From Mesotaenium endlicherianum (taxonomy: Eukaryota; Streptophyta; Zygnematophyceae; Zygnematales; Mesotaeniaceae): a DNA stretch of 64,000 nt. Numbering within the stretch: position 1 is the first letter of the stretch; every line of letters begins with the position of its first letter. Location of the stretch: positions 123,871-187,870 of the forward strand of contig WELA01012797.1 of assembly GCA_009602735.1 (NCBI GenBank). The letters run 5' to 3'. The notes under the pieces are model-generated. The model worked only from the letters and a program-made list of their open reading frames with translations. It did no database searches and was not told where the DNA came from. Of the stretch, positions 10,894 to 22,730 are shown one piece after another. Position numbers and translations under genes: made by a program.

Positions 10894-11585
10894 GTAAGCA
10901 ACACGGCCCCTGTGTGTCGCCCCCCCAGACTTGGACGACACCGGATTATCTGTTGCCCCTGCAATATGGGCGTGCAGTCGGCGCTACGTGAGTCTGTCCA
11001 CACGATCTTGCGCACCAGGATTACGATGTGCCCCGCCACGGTTATATCCGCAAAGTACGTCACATTGTAGGAGGATTGACTGCGTCTGACACGGCCCCTA
11101 CAAACAAGTGCAGCATTTGTGGAGTGAAACAAAAATACCAGTCCGACACATAGAGACACATCTGGCGTTGGGACAGGTGTAGGGGACCCAAGAGGTTATG
11201 GCATCCAGGAGAAGGTCGTGCCTGTGACAGATGATAAAGCAGTCGTTGATATACAAAAAAAAATTCCAAGCCCCCCTATGTCACCTACCCGTAAGGAGGT
11301 GGCCTTTGAGGATCAGGAAACAAAAGTGCAAGACTCGGAAGCTAAAGAAGTGTGCCCCGTTGCTTACCTGCACCAGGTTGTGTTCTGTACACTTGAATCT
11401 TCGTCCCACACACACATACCAATGCAGTCTCTTGAAACAAGGAACTGTGTACTGCTGTGTTTGTAGCATCAAGAACATTGCTATGATGCATTGATTTGTT
11501 GCCTTCTCTTCTGTACTGTGAGCAACCTCTACCACTACCAATGTGTGTTAACTATATGCCCGCTTCCCTACTTTGACGCTCGCGT
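10894..11585 (+). other. Upstream region of the HIRAN gene; no certain exon
   Basis: Short open stretches only. An acceptor-like ctaatgcag lies at about 11611, so 5' exons of the next gene may sit here, but none could be fixed. Confidence 0.3.
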
Positions 11586-12754
11586 GTGGCTGCTTTGACA
11601 CTAATGCAGACGAGTAGTGTACCAGCAGCAGATGTGATGGGTCCCGGAGGGACATTGGCACCTTGCGCCAACTCTGTGGTCGTTTCCCCGGCATTGCAAC
11701 GTTGTGGTTGGCCGAGGATGAACAAGGTTTTGGAGCTTCCACGGAACATGGAGTACAGGGGTTACATTTGCGCAAAAGTCTCTAACTTTCGCTATTTTGT
11801 GTGCAAGGTTCCAGCCAACGAGGTGGGTGAGATAGGTGTTGCCATCAAAACGTGTACATGCATGTGCTCACAGCAGCTCCCTGGAATGACCGTGACACCC
11901 ATGTTTTATGAACTTGAGCAGGTTGTTGTAGTCAAGAGGAAGCCCACCAAAATGTATGACAGCAATGTGCTCAGTGTCAACAATGCCCAAGGCCGCAAAG
12001 TTGGCTACTTGCCAAACAGCGTGAGCCTGCACCTTTGTCCTCTCATAGAGGCAAGGCGGGTGCGTGTTTGTGACGCTTCGCTTGAAGGCAGGCCAGCAGT
12101 AGATTGTTCCCAGGCACATTGTTTCACACTCTCTTCACCCCAGCTTGACTTTGCAGTGCATGAGTACAAATCTGCACAGCGCTGACAACTATCCCATAGT
12201 CGTGTGCCTGCAGGTGCCTATTTGCGTGTTCTTATTTTGCAAAGCTAAATGCGTAGGTGGGGTCATAGACACAATGACAAACAACATCATTACAATTTTG
12301 GACAGTGGAGATTCTCGCATGCCCGTGATCAATGTGTTCCCCCTGCAGCGGGGGCAAAAGAGGAATATGGGTTGGCAATTACCTGGTGCCTTTCGTTTTT
12401 AATGCATAGCTCTCATATTTGGCACATGCATCGTGTTTGTGAACCCCGAAGCCGACACGCACACAATGCGTTTGTGTGTGCGTGCGACAATTGACTCACT
12501 CTACAATCTCTGAATGTCAGCAAATTATCATTAACCTCACCGACGACGAGCGAGAGAACGGCGTGCAATGTTTTGAGCTACGAGAGCGTAGAGAGGAGGA
12601 TTTTAAGCAAGTACGGCGACCAAGCAAAAGAAGGGTGCTCCAAACTCTGGAAGTGAATGACTCTGCTCTGAGAGGTCGTCGGCCTGCTGCTCGTGCCCCC
12701 TCTTATTTTGAGGTGGCAAAGAAGAAGACGAAGCTCTCTTCATTGACTACATAA
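11586..12754 (+). CDS. HIRAN-domain protein, spliced, exon limits partly unresolved
   Basis: The 11586-12185 open stretch encodes about 200 residues. Residues 106-162 match a HIRAN domain: MYDSNVLSVNNAQGRKVGYL and a following leucine-rich LHLCPLIEARRVRV. HIRAN binds 3'-OH DNA ends in Rad5/HLTF helicases and occurs alone or fused in many plant and bacterial proteins. No helicase or nuclease domain is visible. Candidate later exons: one after cctgcag at about 12213 (VPICVFLFCKAKCVGGVIDT), and a final one after atgtcag at about 12521 coding a basic tail (TDDERENGVQ, RPSKRRVLQ, AKKKTK) that ends in TAA near 12754 and may be a nuclear localisation signal. The domain call is good; gene extent and start are uncertain. 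Confidence 0.6.
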
Positions 12755-12885
12755 CGTGTGAAGCGACCCAAGATCAGAGTTAACTGTTGTGTAATATATG
12801 AGAAGTAACAACGTACTGGGCGGAGGATTTGAAACTACTGGCTCTTGTTGCCTGCAACCATTGAGTGTCTCTCAACTCGCAGCCG

Positions 12886-12887
<2 letters not shown>

Positions 12888-12938
<51 letters not shown>

Positions 12939-13012
12939 TCTCTCCCTCTCTCTCTCTCTCTTTCCCTCTCTCTCAATTCTCTCTCTCTCCCCCTCCCTCT
13001 CCCTTTATCTCT
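12888..13012. repeat. (CT)n microsatellite
   Basis: About 120 bp of TCTCTC with a few C and A interruptions. It creates spurious Ser-Leu and Arg-Glu open frames on the two strands. Confidence 0.95.
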
Positions 13013-13523
13013 AGTCCAAGACCCGTTCGCCGTGTTTGAGAGGACGTCTCGGACCAATGTTTGGGGTCACAGCCAAAAACTTCATACAAGAACACGTGTG
13101 CTGTCGCAAGTGCGCACATGTCGTCACGCATGTAAGAGTAGGTGGTTCAAGTGAGCCGCCTTGTGTTCACACTGTGTTTTTTATGTAGAGGCATCATAGC
13201 CATTGTTACATGAAGAACACGATAATTATTCTGAAAATATTGAGCATCCTCTGAAACATCAAGAACCACAAGGTCGACATGTACACGAGCACAAGCATCG
13301 CAAATTCTAAAAACGGTAAATGAAACTCAGCGTGGAGGTCGAAAGCATAAAGCTTCACTCATACACTCATCATTTGAACGTCCATGTGAATGTATCCTGC
13401 TGTACAAACAAGATACAAGGCCATGCAAGGCTGACAACTGCATACACGTGAGGACGAAGTCCACACACGCTTCTATGTACACCATCATTCTCACTTTAGA
13501 AGTCTACGCAAGGTGTCCGCAGG
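13013..13523. other. No gene seen; ends in copia target site
   Basis: Unremarkable sequence. The last five bases, GCAGG (13519-13523), are the left target-site copy of the next element. Confidence 0.5.
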
Positions 13524-14236
13524 TGTAAGATTATGAAAGTGTAGTTTGTTTCTTTCTAGTATTTTATATGCATAGAGTGTGATTTTAGAAGAACTTTGGT
13601 CTTTATTTCAAGTCATTTGGACAAGTATTGAGATAGTTATGAATTTTGGAAGGTTTTTAGTGAGTTTTTAATGTCACAGATTCTATTTAGTGACAAGGAC
13701 AGGTCCAGTGACGAAAATTTCGGTAGGAGTCCAGAAAGTAGGACATTGAAACATGAGGGTTCCAAAAAGTACGTACAATTTCGTAGAGTGCCAAAGTGAT
13801 CGTGGAATTCCTAGAAACTCCGTGAGGAGTTAGTGGATTGTGTAGTAGAATGTTCTAGAGTGTGATTGTGTGCGTGTGAGTGTGCTAGCTTGTCCAACTA
13901 GGCAAGGTCAAGTACATGGAAGGAGCCATAGGAGAAGGTTCTGGAGGTACCTTGCTAGAGAGGACACTTAGAGTTAAAGGATAAATGGGAAGCACAAGGA
14001 AGTAGAGGGGGCTTAGTCTAGTCTAACCTTCTTATCTTGTACACGACTTTTCTTAATAAAGTGAGTTCTTTTCCACTCCTCTCTCATGTAGCCCTCTAAC
14101 TCTTGCAAGAGTGGCATACCACCAGGCCACTCCACCTTGTGTATGCAACTAGGAAAGGTCCTCGTGCACGCTTCCACTCGCGGGTGAGGGTGCGTGAGTG
14201 TGTATGGGCGCACTCCCCGCACCCTTCCCCCTTTCA
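13524..14236 (+). repeat. 5' LTR of the copia-type element
   Basis: Starts TGTAAGATTATGAAAG and ends CCCCCTTTCA. Its partner is 17485-18196. A TTTCTTAATAAAG stretch near 14053 could be the polyadenylation region shared by both LTRs. Confidence 0.9.
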
Positions 14237-14238
14237 CA

Positions 14239-14250
14239 TGGTATCGGAGC
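14239..14250 (+). other. Primer-binding site for initiator tRNA-Met
   Basis: TGGTATCGGAGC differs by one base from the plant consensus TGGTATCAGAGC, and lies two bases after the LTR end. Confidence 0.85.
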
Positions 14251-17200
14251 TACCTAGTTGCTTCATTTGGAGGAGGGAGCTTTGGTTGGTGATGCTTGTA
14301 GGAGTGTAGAGAGGGTAGAGAGGAGAAGCAAGGATGATTTATAAGTTGCTAAGGGCAGCCATGAAGACGTTGATGCAAGCTAGCATCTCACTCTCTTGAA
14401 GGAGGGAGGAGATGGAAGAGGGAGGTGCTCCAAGAAGTGTCAACTTGGATGCAACCAGATTGTTGTACGTCTTCTTTGTAGTATGAGAAGGTTGCCCAAG
14501 CATGGTAGTGATATAAGTAATATAGAGCAGCCTTTGCTTGAGTATGGAGACATACGAGCATGAAGAGAATCTGGAGTTCACACGGCTGGATTCTTCCTTG
14601 AAGATGCAAGCTCTTTAGTGTTAAGCTCTTTCTTTGACGAGGGGGCTTAGCATAGAGGTGATAGTGGCTAGAAAGGAGTGTGTGCCCATCTTTATTTCAG
14701 ATCTTCAATGAAGGTGGAGCAGATTTTAAGGGTAGGCAACCAGGGACTTAGCAAGCATGTGTACTTGCAAGTCTAGGAGCTTTGGCGGGCATAGCACTCG
14801 CAAGCTCAAGAGGAGCTCATGAGGAGCTCAAGAGAGGGTGCACCGGGGTGTTGCACCAAGTTGGCCAAGTATGTGGCCAGATTTGGGTTGCCTTGCATCA
14901 CTCCTATGTAGCCACTGGTTATTTGAGGCCAGCCATGATGGAGCTTGGTACCTTGTATGGAGATAGAAGAAGCCTCAAGTGAAGAGAAGCACCGTGGAGA
15001 AGGCTTGGAGCAAGAAGAAGAAGTATTCGAGATTTTTCTTCAAAGAGGAGAGATGGAGATGGAGCCTTTCAAGTTCAGATTTCTCTTTTCTTATGGAGGA
15101 GAGTACTACGGAGTATATGGAGTTGAGAACTATGATGAAGACAAGCCTATGGTGTGGAAGAAGAAGCAAGGTATGAAGTTGGTGCAAGAGGGCTAGTGCA
15201 AGAGATGTCTCCCACTTGAAGCGTGTGTGCCATTAGTTGTGTGATGGCATAGTTAAGGGGCAGATTTTGGTGCATCTATGGAAGCTCTTCATGTGAAAGT
15301 AGAGCACCAAGGCAAGCTGGGTTTAGTAGTAAGAAGTGTCATTGGGGTGACCAAGGCTAGAGTGCACTCAAGAAGCTAAGCATGTGGAAGGAGTTGCACA
15401 AAGAGAGTAGCCTATCCTCTAGTGCTTTAGTGCACGGGTCAAGTGAAGACCGAGGAGGAGTATGGTCAAGTGAGGATAGTGAAATAGGTGGAGGTAGATA
15501 TGACCACAAGTAGCTATCTTCAGCCCGCTAGCAAAGAAGCGACGCGGGAAGGTGAAGGTGAAGGAGAAGCGCTTGTTTTGGTGACCTTGGCCCGGTCATC
15601 ACACGGAGCAAGCGTGCCTCCTAACAACCTTGGCGAATGTACATCGCCGGTGGAGCAAGTAGAGGTGTATGATCCCCTTGCTCATATATAGAGCAGACCC
15701 CAACTGCTCAAGTGGAGGAGCTCCTAGAAAGTGAGCTCAAGAGAAGCCCGCTTGCAAGACGACGTGTGTGCGTGCACAAGATGAGGTGCAAGCACTAAGA
15801 GTATGTGCGTATGCCCAAGTTATGGAGCTCTTGGAGGCGTTCCAGATGTGTTTCTTGGAGCCTTGTGTGAAGGCTGACCTTCAAGAAGAGCCAGAGGTAT
15901 GTGGGAGTGAGCATCTAGCCAAGGAGAAGACTATGATGGAGTTTGGTGCACCACGAGCGAGACTACGCGCTCATGCCTTGTGAAGATTACTATCGTCGCT
16001 TGATGGAGACTACGACTTTATGGATATGGACCTATGAGGAGGAGACCAAGTGTTATGGGGCTGATATGTCCTGCCTAAGATGGAGATATATGACAAAGAC
16101 CTGGACATGAAGCTAGGAGAATCAGCGCCTATACAAGCAAGCACGAGAGAGGCGTAAAATCTGGACTTGGACACTCGAGTGGTAAGCGCCTTACCTTCAT
16201 GATGAGGGGGGGGAGTGTTATAGTTGTTTATAGTGCTTGTAAGCAAGGTCAAACCAGTCCCATGAGTTCAGTTGTAACTAAGAGATGTGAAGTGGAAAGA
16301 AGTTTGAGAGCAAGAGCTTGGAAGATACTCAAATCTGTCTATGTTTGAGGGTTTTACGGGTAGGCGAGCGCGAGGTTTAAAGTTGGCAGATTTTGGCTAC
16401 TTTTTGCCTACTTAGGAGAGAGTGGGTAATATTTTCACTAGAAGTCCTACATGATGTGAGAGGCCTAGTATGAGGCCTTCCTTGAGTCATAGTCAAGTTT
16501 CAGAATCAGGGGTTTAAGCATGTGCCATTTGTAGGCGCGGGAGCTTTATCCATGTTGCGCGCGTCTGCGTCCTACGAGCGTGAGGCACAAAGTGACGATC
16601 TCGTTTGAGTGTTAGACTTTGATTCAGACTCTGAAATTTTGTGGAGAGGTAGTCCTATGGGTTGAGATTCAGAAAAAGTAATTTTTTTTATAAAAATATT
16701 AATTTAAGTCCTGACAGTGCCACATGGCGGTCTGCTGGACTGCCGTGCGAGCCACATGTGTGAGGCAAGGCGCAATCTGGTATCATGGTCTTAGGCTTAG
16801 AATCAGGAGAAACAAAGCATGAGTTCAAAGGGGAGATATTATGTAGAGTACACAACTTTCAGGCTAAAAATGTCAAAAAAAGTCAGGGGGGTGCCACTTG
16901 GCGTCTTGAGAGGTCACCACGAGTCACGCACACGAGTGAGAGAGTGCAATACCTCTACAAGGAGTATGGCTTAGAGCTAGAGGTAGCTAAGGGTACCAGA
17001 AGGTTCAGGAACATAGTGGACTTAGGTTCATGATGTAATCTGGTCAAAATTATAAGAGCACCACGAGTAAGCCACATGGCGCGACGAGGAGCTGCCACTT
17101 GTCCAAGAGGGCGAAAAATGAGTATTTTGGCGATTTGGCGGACTATTATGCCTTGGATCCAGCTTTGAAGTATGTGGAGTTGATGGAGGGAGTATGTTAC

Positions 17201-17484
17201 AGCCCTTATGAAGATATTGGCCTATTCCAAGACGAAGGAGTTGAAGAGAAGATGCACTTGTGTAAGGAGACGCCATGTGTGGAGACAATGTATGCGATGG
17301 AGCTTTCACTAAGTGGAGCAAGTTTGGAGTAATGAGTATCAACCTGGAGCCTGTTCAAGACCTGCAACTTGTATAATATATGTGAATATGTGTTTTTCTA
17401 GCGTATATGTGAGCTCGATTCCTCATATTACGTCACTTATGCTTAGTATGCGCCGAGGACGTCGCATCTTGAGGAGGGGAATGT
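14251..17484 (+). other. Non-coding interior of the copia-type element, with an embedded second LTR-like junction
   Basis: Purine-rich; the longest open frames are about 80 codons and show no known motif. At 16205-16217 the string gaggggggggagTG followed by TTATAG looks like a polypurine tract plus the start of a different LTR (TGTTATAG). The interior may thus be stitched from two element types. No matching second LTR end was identified. Confidence 0.5.
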
Positions 17485-18196
17485 TGTAAGGTAATGAAAG
17501 TGTAGTTTGTTTCTTTCTAGTATTTTATATGCATAGAGTGTGATTTTAGAAGAACTTTGGCCTTTATTTCAAGTCATTTGGACAAGTATTGAGATAGTTA
17601 TGAATTTTGGAAGTTTTTAGTGAGTTTTTAATGTCACAGATTCTATTTAGTGACAAGGACAGGTCCAGTGACGAAAATTTCGGTTGGAGTCCAGAAAGTA
17701 GGACATTGAAACATGAGGGTTCCAGAAAGTACGTACAATTACGTAGAGTGCCAAAGTGATCGTGGAATTTCTAGAAACTCCGTGAGGAGTTAGTGGATTG
17801 TGTAGTAGAATATTCTAGAGTGTGATTGTGTGCGTGTGAGTGTGCTAGCTTGTCCAACTAGGCAAGGTCAAGTACATGGAAGGAGCCATAGGAGAAGGTT
17901 CTGGAGGTACCTTGCTAGAGAGGACACTTAGAGTTAAAGGATAAATGGGAAGCACAAGGAAGTAGAGGGGGCTTAGTCTAGTCTAACCTTCTTATCTTGT
18001 ACACGACTTTTCTTAATAAAGTGAGTTCTTTTCCACTCCTCTCTCATGTAGCCCTCTAACTCTTGCAAGAGTGGCATACCACCAGGCCACTCCACCTTGT
18101 GTATGCAACTAGGAAAGGTCCTCGTGCACGCGTCCACTCGCGGGTGAGGGTGCGTGAGTGTGTATGGGCGCACTCCCCGCACCCTTCCCCCTTTTA
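17485..18196 (+). repeat. 3' LTR of the copia-type element
   Basis: Starts TGTAAGGTAATGAAAG and ends CCCCCTTTTA, followed by the GCAGG target copy. Confidence 0.9.
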
Positions 18197-18255
18197 GCAG
18201 GCACGTTACGGCAGCTAGGGCGCCCTACCCTTTGGCCCTTTTGGTAATCGCGGCC

Positions 18256-19921
18256 TTAGCTGTACCCGTAGTGCCTATTGGACACCTGCTCTTCATAAGG
18301 CTCCACATTCCACTCGTGACGTGGGAATCCGCCCCAATCGTCAACGAGGCAAAAGCAGCCATCTTCTGTGTCGAAGCAGTTGCAGTAGATAGTCATCGCC
18401 GAGGAGCTATGCATGTCAACAAGGCCGCCCATGAGTGGAACCAGTCGGCAGCCAACCATCACTACACTCTGCATTGAGTGAGTCCAGGGCCCATTCATGA
18501 ACAGTGCACGGGCAGCAGCTTTGCATTCATCCAGCCTCAGCAGCCACTCCGGTTCCAAGTGCTCTACCCTTTTCAAATGCAAAAAAGCTGGCCAGGCACG
18601 GGCACCTCCCAAAGTCAACATCAAGGTCCGAGCGTTGGGAGTTAATTGAAAGAACCTGCTGTCTACCTCCTCGCAAACGATTGTTAGTGCATCCACCAAC
18701 GGCAAGCAATCCTCAATCTTTGGGATGGGCTTGGACTTGACAGATAAGGTGCGGAGGGTTGCTGGCAGCTTCAGGTGTAGCTCAGGGCCTGGTAACTCCA
18801 GCTCAAAAAGGGGGCAGCTCCATTTCAGTGACAGCATCGACAAGCATGTAGTTTGAGCTAGCAACTCCATTTCCTGGGCGAGGTCAGAGCCCTGCGAACA
18901 ATAAGCCAATGACGCCTTGTCGTGTCTGCGGGGCATTTCAGAGCGTGCACAAGGACGACATGCATGCCCTGACTGCGGCGTTCCTCCAAAGCAACACACA
19001 AGGAACAGGATTGATTTGCGAGAAACGTGCCGCAAGTGCCTCGAGGTGCAGCTCCTTCATTTCAGACAGGGACTGCCAGGTGGCCAGGACACCCTTTGGG
19101 TCGAGCTCCCTTGGGTAAGCATCCAGAGCAATTGCTGCAGAGCACGTGGTCAGCCACTGCAGCAGAGTCAAGCGGGCTACATGGTGTGGAAGCGCGAGGG
19201 CCAAAACTCGCAATTTTGCTATACGCGCAATGGTCGAGCTGATGGCCAGCTTCGACATTTGACGACACGGGTAGGCCCACCACAGACCAGAGAAGTCCAG
19301 TTCCAACACCTTCAACGTGTCTCTATAGCCAAACTCCATGCTTCGTACGGAAGATATCTCCGCCCCAACTTTGTGCCGATTTGGGTTGTGCTCACAAAAT
19401 GTTTCCAACGAATTGTCGTACACGACACTGAGGTGGATCATGTTCTTCCTTGACCTCACAAAATCTCCCAAGTGCTGCATGACAGCCACACCCGGCTTTA
19501 CTAAAAAATGGAAAGAAGTGATCTGGGGGTACCTGTTACCCACACTGCGTAAACAGATGACACTAGACAGGCCACACTTGAGATAGATCCAAACAACCTT
19601 CACGCCGGTAAGCTTGTCCAATTGGCGCATCGTTGTCTCTTAGTCATCCCCAATGGCGGTTGACGCAGCATTGCAATCGTGGAGCAGGACCCTCTCCCAC
19701 CGCTTGCATACCGACATTGTTGCTCGCACACGGTCCCTCGCTTGAAGGACGAGGTGTGAACGGTGATCATGCTGCCGCGAGGCATAGAGCAGAATGTCCT
19801 TCAGCAGGACATCAGGCAAGGCCCCAATATGCGTGCCCTCGTGCAAGGTTGAAAGAGATGTGCCACGCCTTCTTTTCTTCTTGTCCCCCTTCTTGGTTGA
19901 GGCATCCACACGCAAATTCAT
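18256..19921 (-). pseudogene. F-box/leucine-rich-repeat-like protein, one in-frame stop
   Basis: The start is taken at ATG 19921 (MNLRVD), followed by a Lys/Arg-rich stretch (KKGDKKKRRRG). Then comes an F-box-like segment: IGALPDVLLKDILLYASRQ, then MSVCKRWERVLLHD. F-box proteins are substrate receptors of SCF ubiquitin ligases; the F-box binds Skp1. A TAA at 19640-19642 interrupts, and the same frame continues with leucine-rich segments (LKVLELDFSGL, LRVLALALP, MKELHLEAL). Near 18938 the frame changes; the acceptor GTTCGCAG before GSDLAQEMELL suggests an intron, but the donor is not settled. The last exon (LSMLSLKW, ATLRTLSVKS) ends in a stop at 18256. It may be a pseudogene, or the stop may be an assembly or strain difference. 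Confidence 0.6.
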
Positions 19922-20007
19922 GGCAGGTGGGCTCAGGGTGTGCTTACAAGTACCATCCCTCTCGCTGCCACGGTACAAAGCACACAAACAGCATTGGGTT
20001 CTCAGAC

Positions 20008-20030
20008 AAACCCTAATCCAAACCCTAAAC
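20008..20030 (-). promoter_or_regulatory. Plant telo-box motifs upstream of the F-box gene
   Basis: AAACCCTAA at 20008-20016 and AAACCCTAAA at 20020-20029, followed by degenerate copies to about 20047. Telo-boxes near transcription starts are common in plant housekeeping promoters. They lie about 90-110 bp before the proposed ATG of the F-box gene. A short interstitial telomeric repeat is the alternative reading. Confidence 0.45.
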
Positions 20031-20227
20031 CCCCAAAATCCTAAACCTGGGGGACAAGGAGAAAGGGAGGGAAATAAAAGGAGGACGGGGCAAGAGATGC
20101 AATGCACACAACCAGCATCGGCATCTCACTACACGAGTGATGCTGCCTTTGCAAGGTTGTCAGGGTGCACAAACTCTAACACTCACTGGAAAACACAAAC
20201 ACCACTCAACCTGCATGGCGGACAAGG

Positions 20228-20253
20228 AGGAAGAGAGAGAGAGCGAGCGATTG

Positions 20254-20352
<99 letters not shown>

Positions 20353-20383
20353 NNNNNNNNNNNNNNNNNNNNNNNNNNNNNNN

Positions 20384-20447
<64 letters not shown>

Positions 20448-20542
20448 GAGAGAGAGAGAGGGAGAGAGAGAGAGAGGGGGAGAGAGAGAGGGGGAGAGAG
20501 AGAGGAAGAGAGAGAGAGAGAGGGAGAGAGAGAGAGAGAGAG
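20228..20542. repeat. (GA)n microsatellite with 31-N assembly gap
   Basis: Nearly pure GAGAGA on both sides of Ns at 20353-20383. True length is unknown. It produces spurious Arg-Glu frames. Confidence 0.95.
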
Positions 20543-20948
20543 ACGGTTGCGCCTCTCACCTGCCCCATCTTGTATGCTTGCATGTATGCCGATCTGACGA
20601 ACAGTACATACGCAGGCGTATCTTTCTGAAAGTCTCGGAGTGTTGTGTGAAGAGGGACTGCATGATTTTTGTAATTGATCTTAAAACCGTGAGTTTAGCA
20701 CGGGTAACCAGAGAAGGAAGAGGATGGGTGATTTTGGTGGTCGAGATAAGAGTAAGAATGTGTAGTTGTGCCGCATCGTCAACACCTTTGCAGTGTTTGG
20801 AAGTGATACGAATGATGGACCACAAACTTATTGTGCCCATGCATTGTAGCTTGCACGTGAAAGATGCAGACTTCCTAATAAAGCGCAATAGTACAACGTG
20901 TATGCTCTCCATGGCGTCTGTCGTTCGTTCAACGAGGTTGCGTTAAGT
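20543..20948. other. No gene seen
   Basis: Short open stretches on both strands without recognisable protein. Confidence 0.4.
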
Positions 20949-20950
20949 CT

Positions 20951-21232
20951 TCATGTTTGACTGTGCATGGTGTGCATGCTGCATGTTTTGTAACTTGTGC
21001 ACGAACGTCGAGGTTTGTCATTGTTTTCCAGCATTGAAGCCTGTCCATACATTCTCAGATGGTTCTTGACGCATTCAATCAAGGCGCATGGAAGCTTTAG
21101 TGATTTGTAGCGATTTGAAAGGTCACTTTGAGCTTCAGTGGGGTTCAAGAGTTGACAACATGGACATGAATTTGACTTTATCGTGAGGTGGCAGTCAGGG
21201 CAATACGGTGCGCCTCTTTGTCGCCCTATCAC
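20951..21232 (-). CDS. Possible small Cys-rich exon, unrecognised
   Basis: A 93-codon open stretch with two paired cysteines resembling a zinc ribbon: YCPDCHLTI, then SCPCCQLLNP, followed by a charged segment (LIECVKNHLRMYGQ). The paired CxxC spacing suggests metal binding, but no family is recognised. No partner exon was fixed. It could be chance. Confidence 0.25.
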   Translation of the reverse strand: MIGRQRGAPYCPDCHLTIKSNSCPCCQLLNPTEAQSDLSNRYKSLKLPCALIECVKNHLRMYGQASMLENNDKPRRSCTSYKTCSMHTMHSQT

Positions 21233-21626
21233 GGCGCTCTTCGATGTGACTTTAGCTTACGTTTCACCAATGTCGCACGTGTTGGACGAAGACCTACAAG
21301 TCCACCTTCTTGTCATGTCTCCTCGACTTAGTGTCAGGGAAGTTGCATGGAAGCTCAAACAGTTGGAATGCGAGCCAATTCGAGATGATCGAGCATGCAA
21401 AGGGACAGTGGAGCAAGTGGTGTCTTAAAGCAATAATATATTGGAATTGGCTTGAGAAAAGAAATGGAGTTCAAAATGACCGAGGAAGTTCAATCTTCTT
21501 CTTTTTCAGTGGTAGTTGGAAAAGAAGCTAGCATATACATTCATACTAAGTGCCCACGCTCGACATTTTTGCACATCTCTCCTTTCACGGCGGCTGCATC
21601 TCTACTCGTGACCTGTTACTTCCACG

Positions 21627-22730
21627 ATGACAGGGACAGCATATCTTAAAGTAAGGGACAAAGCAAAGCTCACAACACCTGCTAATGCGCGAAATGTAAG
21701 CCTTTTCAATGAAGAACCTCAGAGGCTTCCCACCGAATATAGGCCTGAGAGGGTGTCTCAATATGCGAGATTCCTACAGCGTAGAAACGATGGCTCTAGG
21801 ACCAGCGTTATGATGATGGGCAGGTGTATCATTGAGCACATACAAATCCCAAGATACGGAAAAGATTGGTTGAGCATCGGGTATCCAGCTCCCTTGTATG
21901 CCAATTTCAAAGAAGTGGCTAGACAGAATGGTTTTCGCCTCAAGGACGAGCGGAAAGGAGACCATTTTTATAACGCCACTAGAGTGCCTCCTGGTACGTC
22001 CGTGCAAGTCACAACAAACTGCGAGGGGCGAGCAGAGGAGGTCCCGTTGGTGGAGTAGTTGAAGAAGAAAGGATGCAGCCTTCTTTTTACCCTCGTGTGC
22101 CGCCCCAGGGGGAAGAGTTGTGCACGCCCCCGAGAGGTTGCCTGGAGACTGTGGACGGTGGGAGCGACCATTCTGGAGGCCTATCTGATTGAGACAGTCC
22201 CCACTGTAGAAAACATGCGTGGCCGCTACTTGCTGGAATATGACTTTTTTGAGGGATTGGATGGTCCCCCAGCCGAGCAAGAGGACTCTGGGGAAACACA
22301 CTTCCAACTCATGCTAGGTGGTCCTATCGTATGCAGCTCAGTGTCATCGAGCTTGCAAAAGGTATGTATGCAAACACAGCCCGTGATGCCGCTTCCTCTG
22401 CTCCGGCTGCTTCCCCTGTTGCGGTCCAGGGATAATCTGCTGCTGCAGACACTTTTGGTAAACTTGCTGGAATCAGTGCTTCTCCAACATTGCGAATGCT
22501 GTTGTTGCTGCCTCTGTTGCTGCACATGCACTCAAGGCATCTCCTGCTGCTCTTTTGTTGTCACATTAGAAGTAACAATTGACGTAGTTGCTGCAGCTGC
22601 TCCCACTTGTCCTGCTCCCTCTCATGAGTAACGTTTCAGCAATGGGTTGGCAGAAAAGGCCAAAACCAGCGGGTGGCACACCCACTCGCAGCGTGCGCAA
22701 GCGTGCCGCCAAAAAAAAACGGTGAGAGCT
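21627..22730 (+). pseudogene. Unrecognised coding region with in-frame TAG and frame changes
   Basis: The 21627-22058 frame encodes 143 residues with a protein-like composition (FNEEPQRLPTEYRPERVSQY, GKDWLSIGYPAPLYANFKEV). It ends at TAG 22056-22058, but the same frame stays open for about 100 further residues (ARPREVAWRLWTVGATILEA, MRGRYLLEYDFFEGLDGPP). Beyond 22370, Ala/Ser-rich pieces appear in shifting frames (NIANAVVAASVAAHALKAS), then a basic end (TRSVRKRAAKKKR) just before GTGAG at about 22722. I do not recognise the family. The coherence of the pieces suggests a decaying gene, perhaps of a nuclear protein. Confidence 0.4.

Larger units (their letters stand above)
13524..18196 (+). mobile_element. 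Copia-type LTR retrotransposon without recognisable proteins (LARD-like, non-autonomous)
   Basis: Two direct 712-713 bp LTRs enclose 3.25 kb. Flanking GCAGG copies at 13519-13523 and 18197-18201 are an exact 5-bp target duplication. Two bases after the 5' LTR lies tggtatcggagc (14239-14250), matching the primer-binding site complementary to initiator tRNA-Met that is typical of plant copia elements. A purine tract (gaggaggggaatg) precedes the 3' LTR. By eye the LTRs differ at about 11 positions, so the insertion is fairly recent. The interior is A/G-rich with only short open frames, and no gag, protease, integrase or RT motif was found. It must have moved with proteins from a relative. Orientation follows PBS and PPT. 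Confidence 0.9.

Noticed and set aside
12798-13154. Ser-Leu repeat protein
   Set aside because: Translation of a (CT)n microsatellite.
14013-14309. Small ORFs duplicated at 17973-18182
   Set aside because: They lie inside the copia-type LTRs; no protein features.
19794-20946. Arg-Glu repeat proteins
   Set aside because: Translation of the (GA)n microsatellite across an N gap.
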